From: Bolinopsis microptera
Taxonomy: Eukaryota; Ctenophora; Tentaculata; Lobata; Bolinopsidae
Length of the DNA: 64,000 bases
Direction: 5' to 3'
NCBI RefSeq assembly: GCF_026151205.1
Contig: NC_087074.1
Span: 7,915,726 to 7,979,725 of the forward strand
This document shows positions 23,261-34,151 of the stretch, one piece after another (the first letter of the stretch is position 1; every line of letters starts with the position of its first letter). Under the pieces are notes generated by a model that was given only the letters and a program-made list of their open reading frames with translations, was not told where the DNA came from and made no database searches. A program made the position numbers and the translations under genes.

Positions 23261-25816
23261 CGTGCAGTAGGTGATATGCATCATAATTGATAGTCATAAT
23301 ACTTGTAACTTCGTAAACGTCACAAACTTTTACGCTTCTTGTAATTGTAGTTATTGATTCGCTTGTTTGTAAAACCACTTATTGAAATGTCCAGCCGATA
23401 CCTCATAATCTAGAAAACAGTATTCCGTTCCCAAACAGGGAAATTTCACAGCATGGTCTCTGCTCGTGTGACTTAAATCTGTCAGCTGGATTTGGGCAAG
23501 ATGAACTAAAAGAAAAAGAACTAAGAAAACAGTAAGAGGAGTCTTTTCTCAAAGATTTATCGTCAACTGAAGAACCACCTCGACCAAGTAAGAGAGAAAT
23601 GAGCCCTAACCTGGCTCTCGAACCCACCACTGTTTCTGTAGGACCTCAACTATGTTTTAAACAGGCAAGAATTTCATGACAGCATATAATATGTCTACGT
23701 TATGGTTGGAAGATCTAAAAGTATAGATTGTTACAGGATTATCTCCTCGATACATTAGAATGTGAATTGCCACGGTAAAATTGGCAAAAACCTGAGAAAA
23801 TAGGCCTAAATTTGATGTTTTTTGAAATTGTCAACAGTTTACCTCATGAAAAGAGTAAGGAGCAAAATTTTAAAAATCGCCGCATATTTCTTGATTTTGC
23901 CACAACTCAGAGACAAAATTAAAAGTTCCAAATTTGAGATGAAACAGATTGCAGCTTTAAGAGAAGATAGGTTTTAAACTGAGAAGGAGAAGAAAGATTC
24001 GTACGAAGAGAGGGTACTTCAGTCAGAGTAAGTATTCTTTGTCCCTCTAGACTTCACAACATCTGGAGGAATAGCACCACTCTACACTGCACCATGTTTG
24101 TAGAACATGTGTCTGACTCAGGTTAAAAATCATGTAATAGACATAACATGGTCTCACACTAGCTCAAAAGAGTCATGCTTCATTATCGATGCAATGGTAA
24201 ATACTATATAACACAAAATGAACCCCCTGGCACTTCATGGGGCCGCGTACCTGTGCATGGCAGGCAACCAGTACCAGGGATACATCACAGTACCAGGGAT
24301 ACATTTGAATTTATCTTATGCTACTGTCAAACTAGAAAGTACCGAAATTAATGTTGTACCATGACTGCAGACTGTGATTTCCCATGGCTAAATTATTTGG
24401 TAATTTTACTTTTTCAAGATTAGCTTCTATGTAACCGTTTTGCTACTTTTCTTATTACTGATAATCTTATTAAGTTTTTTTTTTTTTAAATGTAAGATGA
24501 AAAAAATATTACTATCGTTCAAATTTGTAAAACTTTACTTACAAAAGAATGATACAGAAAATTACAGGGCTGCTTTGGCAAGAGTTTCTCCGTCGTATAT
24601 CTTTATGCCAAATCCTATGACAGATGCTTTCATCATTACTAGAGGCTTCGCATGGCTGAGGTAATTAAATTATCATGAAATATATTGCCTATTTGTAAGT
24701 GACCACCAAAATCTGCCCACTATCAGCAACCCTCTAATTCATTTGGCCCTAATTAATTAGAAGTTAAAATCATCCAATTATTACAGAAAACTGTATCTAT
24801 TTAATTTCTCTCAGTACATGTAATCAGTGTCATCATCCTTACGTGAATAAAGTGGCTCATTATATACATAAACGTAGCACTTGGTGTCCAGAGAAAAGGT
24901 CTGAAAGTTTTAACCCCGTTGTTCCATACCCTTGCCAGCAAGCATGTGTACTGAAGGGTCATCATCTTCCCCTTATTTTGCAAATTTCGTTCCCACATGC
25001 ACGATAGCATTCATGGATTCTTGATCTGTTACTGAAATTTTTCGAAATCAGAGATTTAATACAATATACAATGAGAGCTCCATGTGGAAATTTGACTAAT
25101 GGAGCACTCAAATACACATTAAAGACAAATGGCTATTATTTATATGCAGTGACTGATGAGACATAATTTTCATAAAGCATTTTAAAACTCACTTGAAAGA
25201 ACAAATTTCCATTTCTATCAATAATTTTGATACAGTCATCTCTGAAATTGAAAAATGATCTGAAATGGTCCTGATCCTGGCATGTAATATAGAGTCCCAA
25301 ACAAACATAATTTAGATAGTGAAAAGCTTTGTTCACAATTCAGTAAAATGTGTATTTTTATATATTCTTTTTATGATTTCTGCAACTTAAAAGTTGCAGT
25401 TTTCAACTACATTAATTTGCAATTGCTAAATTTGGTTATTATCATTGCAAAAGATCCGCTACCCACTCCTACTAAATTGCTCGCCCAAATTTTCTTGAAT
25501 TTGAAAAAAAAGAAAATTCTTGAGAAAAGGCCCTTTGGGTAAGAAATTTTTACGGACGAAAGAAAAGTGTGTCAAACAGTATATATACAATAAAGTAATT
25601 CAAGTGTTGCAATTGGCAGAGCACAATACAGTAATTTGGGTAAAAAAATTGGGTAAGAAATTGATCAGAATCGGTGTATTTTTGGACGCTGATTCCAAAT
25701 CACCCCCCATGACAAAGGGTAAAAATGCTTCCCTGGAGAGTTATGGGCAAAACACCGTTTTGGTCACGTGACAGGCTATACTAGCGCTAGTAACACACGA
25801 ATTCGGTTGTTTAGGG
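23261..25816. other. intergenic, no supported gene
   Basis: Several open frames of 60-85 codons occur here (for example 23403-23630 minus and 25520-25771 plus). None shows a domain, splice partner or believable start, and codon content looks like background. Confidence 0.45.
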
Positions 25817-25924
25817 CTCGGGTTAGGGTTAGGGTTGTGGTAAGGGTTATGGATATTTATTTATTTATTTGATAGTTTAGTCTGATATTGATATTAATAT
25901 TGATTATATTGATATTGTTATTAT

Positions 25925-26260
25925 TGAATGAAGCTAACTCCAAACATAAATAATACTACTTCTATTAACAAAGGGACTTGGAGTATAAACGACCAATTTT
26001 GCATAATTGTCTATCCAACCAAGAATTCAAGAGGCAAGGGTGGGTGCGTAAACTTTATGGTCTGCACTCTCAGATCCTGTATCACCCTGGATTCATTTCG
26101 ACGTATTTTTGGTAAAAGTATACATATACTTTCTGGTCACTCTCTTGCTACTCCAAGTCCCGGCCTAAGATATATGGTCTAAAGTTTGCACTAGTTATAT
26201 TTATAAAATATGTTTTTGTCTGCTTTAACTGTACTGATACTAAATAAAAATGTTGTTTTC
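25925..26260 (+). repeat. dispersed repeat, copy 1
   Basis: This is a direct match to 28938-29290. Shared blocks include TGAATGAAG, GGACTTGGAG, ATCCAACCAAGAA/ACCCAACCAAGAA, GTGCGTAAACTT and TGTATCACCCTGGATTC, ending in TAAATAAAA..TTGTTGTTTTCTTGAAAT. Copy 1 interrupts the left arm of the composite inverted repeat, so it inserted later. Confidence 0.75.
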
Positions 26261-26723
26261 TTGAAATTGTTGTTTTCTTGGATAGCTTCGGGGTTATGGT
26301 TAGGGTTAGGGTTGGGATTAGGGTTTATGTAAAACCGTTTTATACGGCTGCAAAACCATAAAAACCAAAGTCACGTGAATTTTATGGGCAAGCGAATTAG
26401 TTGTTATGTGTTAGTAAAAGCCTTGGCGGTTGTTACTCGTCTAAATTTCTTCGAAGTAGCGCGCGCCGCTAATTTCTTCTCGAAATGGCCCGATGGCAAG
26501 TGCTACGAAGTAGCGCGCGCCGGGCCAGACCATTAACAATGGTCAAGTAAAAGCCCAAAAGATCTCTTGCACTAAGTAATACATTTTTGTGTTTTGTATA
26601 TTATTACTTTAGTTCACTTTTTACACTTTTGCTCACATCATGATCACTCACAGTCAGCCGCTCTGACATGGTTAACCACCTTCCTTGTGTTGTTGGTTAA
26701 TCATATGAGCGGGATATAAATAC

Positions 26724-26763
26724 CTCATTTCATTTCATTTCATTTCATTTCATTTCATTTCAT
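26724..26763. repeat. CATTT microsatellite
   Basis: About eight tandem copies of CATTT. Confidence 0.9.
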
Positions 26764-28937
26764 GATCAACGCCAGAGAGATTTCGTCAAAAAATCTTTTT
26801 CAGGGGTCCGAAAAAGCCGTACAGGCACTTGGGTCCTTATCCTTGTCACTAATCTCAATTGGATTCGGTTTACACAAAACATGAACATTTAGACGTACAC
26901 ATTTGACATTGACACGATATTTATAAGAAAGCAAAAAGTATAAAATAATACGTGCGTGCGCGGCTTGAGCCGCGCCGCATAAGAACGGATGCGTGCAGGG
27001 GCTGGAATACGTAGTAGATTAATGAAATATTGCATTGTAAATATTGAGAATTGACGATATATTATGATCTAATAGTAAATTTTACAAAGCTGGCTTTGGA
27101 TTAAGGTAAGATTATAATTCATTAAAAAAAACCATGGATAGTTTAAATTTATTTTTATTTGTCGTATATAATCATAAACAATTTAATCCTGTTTTCAAGA
27201 ATGCGCGGCTTTGGCGGCCAGTTATTGACTTATATACATTAAATTGAATTTTAAATAGAAATGTGAATATATTAAAATTTGAAACTTTCAAAACGGAGGC
27301 TTATAAATATTATTATATTATGATTGTAAAATAAAGGATAAAATTTTAAAAATTGTTTCACTAAAATTTGTTTCACTAATTTTCGAAGCTGCAAAAATTG
27401 ACATCGTCAATCAACTAAACATCAATCTCATAATTCGTTTAATTTTATATTTAACCATGGGCCTACGCTTACTACGTTTTTTAATTAATTTAACTCCATA
27501 AAATTTACATTATTTCTTTTTCTTTTTAAACTATTAAAGCGGAAAAATACATAAAAGACGGTGCCATTTGACAATGCGACGCGCGCATTATCACAATTGC
27601 TGCGCACATAATCAGCAATTGCAAATTGTTGCAAAGCAAAAACATAATTTTGAAGGGTCGGCATCATCGATTATAAAGGAACACATAGTTTTTAAAATAT
27701 TCAACTATCAATAATCAATAAAGGCTAAAGAAAAGAAATTTTAAAATTTGTTTAACTATTTCATGGTGGTGATATTTCGTATTTTTCATCGTTGATCACC
27801 TGGAGACTTCAAGGTATAATTAATATATCATGTTGACCATTTTTAATGGTCTGGCCCTTCACATAGCCATGTGCCTACGCGACGCGTACTGCGTGACGCG
27901 CGCTACTGCAAGCGAGAGGGCTCTGGTTAGAGCAAGTCTGGCCCGGCGCGCGCTACTTCGTATCACTTGCCATCGGGCTTTCGAGAAGAAAACGGCGCGG
28001 CGCGCGCGCTACTTCAATGAAATTTAGACGAGTAACATCCGTCAATATATTATGATAATGTCCATAAATATATTGTTACAGGTTTCAGGTTTATAACTTC
28101 AGTCTTCACCTAACCATGTGCTTCCGCGCCACTGTGGGCGCGGGCAAGACGGTATAAGTATCACCCGCTAAAAATATTGAATGTTGAAGTTGCAGCGGAA
28201 ATACAGGCCTTACCAGGGGACCTCAGGCTATTATGTTCATAAATAGAGATTCGGCGGAATGACAGGCTGAGCACGGCCCAGTAAGACAGGCCAGGCTTAG
28301 CGTTGCTCTAACCAAAGCCCTTGGCCCCTTGCGCTTGTAGTAGCGCGCGCCCGTACCGTGAAACAAGCGCCTAAAGTGGTGCGAAAGCTGAGCGCCACTC
28401 AAAATTGTTAACTCATACCAATTCTTAACACAGACAAATTGTTGACACACGTTTTATATTTTTTTGCGTGGAGCTTGCGGCTTTTACTAATTCGCTCGCC
28501 CAAAAATTTCACGTGACTTTGGTTTTTACGGTTTTGCAGCCGTACAAAACGGTTTTACATAAACCCTAATATAATCCCAACCCTAACCCTAACCATAACC
28601 TCGAAGCTATCCATAACCCTCACCACAACCCTAACCCTAACCCGAGCTGCACTGGCAAGCAAATATATATATATATACATTTTAACATTCAATTTTTCAT
28701 GTACAATCAATACAAGTTGATGCATGATGTTGACTTACACTAAGTGTAAAAAGATAACATCTGACATCACAGTAGTGGCAATTTTAAATTGCAGTTATCA
28801 AATTATAGCAGCAAACTCTTACTATTACTATCATGCTTGAACTATAAGCTGAAAAGCTTAATTTCAGATCGATTTTCAAACATTTGTAATAGTTTATCTG
28901 ATCACTGATTAGTTGATATCGATATTGTTTATATTGT

Positions 28938-29290
28938 TGAATGAAGTTAACTCCTGAGATAAATTTTATTACTTTTAACAATGAACAAAGAGACTTGGTT
29001 GATACATGTTACAGACTTGGTTGATACATGTTCGGCGGCGCGCGCATCGCGCGAAAAGTGGCATGCAACGTATGTCAAGGACTTGGAGCATAAATGCCTA
29101 CCCAACCAAGAACTCAGGAGGCAAGGGTGTGTGCGTAAACTTCACGGTCTGCACTCTCCGATTCTGTATCACCCTGGATTCTTTTTATTTATATGTATTT
29201 TTGTAAGAAAAACAAAAATAATATATATTTTTGTTTACTTTAATTGATACTAAATAAAATTGTTGTTTTCTTGAAATTTTTGTTTTCTTG
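28938..29290 (+). repeat. dispersed repeat, copy 2
   Basis: This is the second direct copy of the 25925-26260 element, just outside the right end of the composite inverted repeat. It contains an extra internal duplication (ACTTGGTTGATACATGTT twice near 28993-29030) and a GCGCGC patch. Confidence 0.75.
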
Positions 29291-29789
29291 AATAATATTA
29301 CTTCCATCGTAGTTTGCTAGTTTACACGTTTAGTGTGGTTATAAAATAAAATCTATTTTTTACTTCTTCTCTTTATATCATCTTTCCTTCCATTCATCAC
29401 CTCCTTCCCCTCTCCTTTTTGTCTATAATTCTTCCCATGCTTTCTTCTACGCACAACCAATATTTGCTCTACCTCACATTTTTGATTGATTCATATAGAT
29501 TCACAATAGACAAAGTATCTCTTAGCCTCTTTTTGTTGTTAATCTGTTAACTGGCTTCCATGCATTTCCAGATTAAATACTCTAGGCCTTACCCTGCCTA
29601 GGCTTTTTCATCATGTGATACCTGTGACAAACCCTTGATTATCGTCAGTCGCATGTCACATTTTAGTTCATTTTGAATACATGGACATGTTTCGTCGAAA
29701 AGTGGTTTATTTTAAAAGACATAGGAAAAATTACAAGATTACAATCATAAAGTTCTCTAACATTATTTCTTAGCTGTACTGAAGAACAG
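29291..29789. other. 5' flank of SLC46-like copy 1
   Basis: Pyrimidine-rich, AT-rich sequence with no supported gene. It should contain the promoter of the transporter copy. The last 30 bases before the ATG resemble the equivalent flank of copy 2 near 33600. Confidence 0.45.
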
Positions 29790-32036
29790 ATGGGTGGATG
29801 TGGTATTGGCTTCCCTGATTTGATCTCATTCATAACCTTATTTTCAACCAGTCTGTATTCTCCCATTGTTCCTGCTCTGCAATATGTAACTCTTGGAGTC
29901 GAAAAGTATGGAATCGAAAATGTGACACTCATTGTTGCATGCTACAAAGAAAATGATACTAATGTGACGTGTAAAGATATTGGAGATGCCATTTCCAGTG
30001 ACATGTCATCATTAACTGTGTATATAAATACTGTAAAAGCTGTCTGTGCTCCAATCTTTGTGGTTTTGCTTGGTGGATATTCTGATGCAGTGGGCAAAAA
30101 GTTTGCTATCAATACAGTTCTCTTTGTAAATATAGTGTGGTGCATTGTAATCCTCTTCAACACAATATTTCTTACTGGCTATCCATCCTGGATGTATGTG
30201 CTTGCAAATGGGTTCATCCTAGGAGTGAATGGAGGCTCTACATTTACTGTCAACAACTTCTTGACTGGTTACCTGTCAATTACAACACCACCATCCAAAC
30301 AAACTGGCAGGTTCAGCCTGCTCTTGGGTTGTGGCCTTCTTGGCTTTGTGCTAGGCCCAGTTACAAGTGGCCTGATTCTGAGGGTCACAACAAAATACTG
30401 GATTCTCGGAGCGCTGTCTACGTCATTGATGTTCATTGCTATGATAATTGGAATTTTCTGTTTGAAACCTATCGAAAATAAACCAGAATTTCAGCTAATG
30501 TTCAGCTGACAGGATTTTTCGATACTTTTGTGAAGGCCTTGAAGTTCCAGTATCATAATACCATTGATCTATTCAAGTATCAGTCTTTCCTTGGAAAGTT
30601 TCTTGGTGCTAACTTCATGTACATGCTAGGTTCTGTTGGATTGATTTCCCCCATTGTCGTCCTGTCCCAGGTGTACTTACTTGCAGATCCTTTTAAATGG
30701 ACAACGAGCTCTAGAGGTTATTTTAGTGCAGGTAAATCAAGCGTCTTGTTACTTGTGAATCACAGTTGCTTAATAATATATAACAATATATTATACTTTA
30801 CTAACACTAATTATTATACTTCACAAAAAATTCAAAAATTGCCTTATTAATTATAACTTTCACCTGTTTGATACTTCAATTTCGTTAGTTTTTAGCTCTT
30901 TAGTTCTATTAAACCTGAACTTTCATTTTTCTAATACCTTTATATTTCAGGTCTGGGTTTGGTCTTGCCCTTCAGAGTGTAATAACAGTGAGAATTTTGA
31001 AAATGTTCCACTTCTCCAGACCTGCCATTGTTAGAGTGGGAGTATTTATGGGTTTTGTTGGAACATTCTTCTTAGCATTTGCTACAAATAGCCCTATCCT
31101 ACTGATAGGTAAGTAAACAAAGGCTTGCTGAACTGTTGACATTTCTGATTCGATGTAAGCTTACAAGTAACTAATTGTAGATAAATATCTTAAAATTTTC
31201 ATGAGAACATGTTTCAGGAGTGGGATTGAGCTCATTCATTGTAATAACAACCCCAACGATTCAATCAATTATACTGTCTCTCGTTGAGCCTGAGCAAGTT
31301 GGTACTGCTGTCGGTTTCATGGCAGCCATGCAAGGCTTTGCTGAAAGTGCTTTAGTTAATATCATCCTGTTGGTTTACAACAAAACTAAACACATCATGA
31401 ATGGCTTCTGCTTTTTCACTTTATCCTTTCTTCTTGGTATTAACCTAGTGATCGCAATGTGAGTACTAGATCTTTTTCAATACTTGTATAGAATACTGGG
31501 GGTGGGGGGGGGGGGGGGGGGGTGGGGGCCAATACTCTTAAATTCTGCTCACTTAACTAATTAAATCAGAAAAATGTACTTTAATTAACTCAAACTCATT
31601 AACTCTATAAATTATCCCTATCTCTAGGTTCTATACGCATCCTCAGACTACAAGGGAAGACAGGAACCCTCTGACAACTGATGATGATACCCCTGGCTCC
31701 CCTATTGTCCCCAGTTCTGATGTTCTCAAAGGGGGTGTACCTAAAGCTTCGACAACTCCTGTGAGTGTTTTGGGGTACTTCCCTGAGGGGCAGAGCATAT
31801 TATCTTGTTTTCACAAAAGATGAACATAGGACTCCACTTTGTAAATCTAATTTTTCCATAAAGATATTGAACCTCCAGCTTTTTTTGCGTTTAAGAAGTA
31901 ACAAGGCAGTGGGCGAATATTTCTATCACAAAAGACTAGGCTAAATTTATCATTTCAGGATGGATGTGGACAAAGTGAACGTACTAGTCCTGATAATATA
32001 TATGCTGCAGATCCTCTACCTGCATCTGAAGCTTAA
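29790..32036 (+). pseudogene. SLC46-like major facilitator transporter, copy 1, two frameshifts
   Basis: This is a 12-helix major facilitator protein, most like the SLC46/TetA-like group (proton-coupled folate or similar organic-solute carriers); the substrate is unknown. Exons: 29790-30731, 30951-31108, 31218-31458, 31628-31760, 31959-32036. Helix 1 is followed by a glycosylatable loop (NVT, NDT, NVT) and the facilitator signature GGYSDAVGKK between helices 2 and 3. The last two exons give an acidic/proline cytoplasmic tail. Against copy 2, exon 1 lacks one base near 30497, leading to a TGA at about 30506. Exon 2 lacks one base near 30967, leading to a TAA. Restoring length 1552 by two gives a multiple of three, consistent with two single-base deletions. 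Decayed gene or sequencing errors. Confidence 0.75.
31500..31528. repeat. G-rich homopolymer tract in intron
   Basis: About 29 bases, nearly all G with two T interruptions, lie in the intron between exons 3 and 4 of transporter copy 1. Copy 2 lacks this tract at the equivalent place. Confidence 0.85.
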
Positions 32037-33621
32037 AGATAAAGGCAGCTTTTTGTGAGTCCATGAGCCAGATTGCGGACAATTTAACCCATCTTAATTC
32101 TGATTCTTCTGTAAGTTTTAAATGGAATTATTTCTTTTTACCAGTTTTATCAGTTATACTGTTTTTAATGTGATTATACTAACGGAATTGAATAATTAAA
32201 AAAAGGTTAACATTTTTTCATTGTTTTGAACAGCTAAATTAATCATTGCATTTATGTTTTTAACTAAAATTGGTCTTGTTTTAGTTTGTTATTCGTACGT
32301 TTTTAATTACAGATACTAAAAGATTAATTTTGTTTTTGCTAAAGATTAATATTTGTATGGTTTTTATTTTAAAGTTTGTAATTTTTATCGATATTTGATT
32401 GGTTGTAACTGTTGATTATCTTTATTTTCAAAATCGGAGCAGTATTTTCTTTGGCAGTGTGTAAAATTGGTATAGGTTAATAAATTTGTTGAAGCACCTT
32501 ACTACTAGATCTCAATTAGGAACCGACCGGATTTTTTTTTCAGAAAAACTTTGAAAACGTTTTGACTTTAAAAATGTTCGGTCCGAGTCATTCTCGATAC
32601 GTACCTCCCGTATCGAGAATATTCGAAAATCATTTCTGATAATAACTTTCTACTCTTGTTACTTCTTGTTAATACTCTGGTTACAACGTACTGCTCAGTG
32701 CTCATGCTTGTTGATTTTATATTTGACCTATGTCTACTGCTAGGAAATTATGGATTATAGATTTCTGATTTTTATAAACAGATTGGTACTTCTAGCTATC
32801 AGATCATGGTTGTTTTAAATTTTTAAATCGATATATTATTGTTGAATCGTTAGATACTTATTTTATTCGTGTGAAATAATAAAATATCAGCATTTTTATT
32901 TCTCTAGATGATTGTGTCCGTCGTGTATCCGTGCAAATGTTAATAAATCATTGAAAACTTGGGCTATCCCAGCAATCCAATTATAGTCTAGATCGATGGA
33001 ACCATTTTGGGGGTTCCAATATGGTTGATCATGGAACTTGATTTTATGACGTTTCCTTAAAGAGGAGAGTAAGATCTTTATCTTGATCCTAACACACGCA
33101 AGAGTTCAGCTCATATAATATTAATGTGTAATTCTAACACACACAAGAATGAAGAATTTTAACGAAAATCCCTACTCCTCCCACATTTCTGATAGGGTTG
33201 CACTGAAACTTGGCAGGTACAAATTAAACATTATTTAGAGAAGAATTTTCTGGCCAAAATATTAAAGGCCTTTAAAATGAAAAAATGTAAAATCAACTGT
33301 GACAGAAGTCATAGAAAGGAGGCTATGGTTCATTACTAAGAGTGTGTGATCGTATTATATGTGCGACCAGCCTGCCACTTATTGCAGTTGTTGGGGCCAA
33401 GCTGATTGTCAGACTGATTATGTAGACAATTGGATGTATTGGTTACCCCTGATTGTTGTCATCAGTCACCTCTACATGTAACTGCATTTTGGTTGATTTG
33501 TAATACAAATTTCGTTCAAAAATGATTTATTGTAAAGGAGTTTAAACAAGAATGATTACAAGATTTCAAAAATTAATTACCATGTACTTAAATTAAATGC
33601 TTCCTAAGTACAGAAGAACAG
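32037..33621. other. spacer between the two transporter copies
   Basis: AT-rich 3' flank of copy 1 and 5' flank of copy 2. A 12-bp stem with a 7-base loop (ATTCTCGATACG ... CGTATCGAGAAT) lies at 32590-32620. No gene is supported. Confidence 0.5.
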
Positions 33622-33704
33622 ATGGGTGGATGTGGTATTGAGTTTCCCTATGTTATCGCATTTATTAACCTATTTTCAACAAGTCTGTATTCTGCAATTG
33701 TTCC

Positions 33705-33717
33705 TGCTCTGCAATAT
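33705..33717. repeat. target-site duplication, left
   Basis: TGCTCTGCAATAT, identical to 39273-39285, directly precedes the poly(T) that is the reversed poly(A) tail of the LINE. Confidence 0.92.
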
Positions 33718-34151
33718 TTTTTTTTTTTTTTTTTTTTTAGAGAGGCTGGGCCTGGTTGGCCCACGAGAGTATAGCATATGAATGCTTTGCCTACCTCTGG
33801 GGTATGGCAGTCCTGTGGGAGGATGCCAGTGGAATCAAGATGTGTAATCAAGGATGATGGTAAGTGTTGTGGGGTGTGTCATAGATAAACGCTTAAGTGG
33901 TGGTTGAGTGTGGAAGAGAGAGGCGAAATAAGACGGCGTTAAAGTAGTCGCTATGTTACACCTGTCTGGTCCAACTCCTCTGGCACCACTAAGCGTTTAG
34001 TGTAGTTTGTAAAGTTGACAATGGTGGAGATGTGTTGGTTGTCGAATATGTCATTGACAGAGAGGTAGTAGTCCCGGAAATATTGACCTCTTATTTGGGC
34101 AATAGCCGGGCACTGTCCGAGAAAGTGTGAGACAGTCTCCTCTTCGTCGCC

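Larger units (their letters stand above)
25817..28648. repeat. old composite inverted repeat with TTAGGG-like and GCGCGC blocks
   Basis: Blocks on the left (25817-25854, 26281-26425, about 26440-26540) recur in reverse complement and reverse order on the right (about 27830-28040, 28480-28610, 28611-28648). Outer blocks carry two to three TTAGGG-like units next to GGTTGTGG; the middle block pairs AAAACCGTTTTA/GGCTGCAAAACC with its complement; inner blocks are GC-rich (TAGCGCGCGCC). The arms are diverged and interrupted by other insertions, including a copy of the 25925 repeat. This suggests an aged fold-back element. The spacer is AT-rich and non-coding. Confidence 0.65.

Noticed and set aside
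23403-23630. Serine-rich minus-strand ORF
   Set aside because: No recognisable features and low-complexity composition.
25817-28648. Chromosome end because of TTAGGG-like units
   Set aside because: Only two to three units per block, in both orientations, inside a longer inverted repeat.
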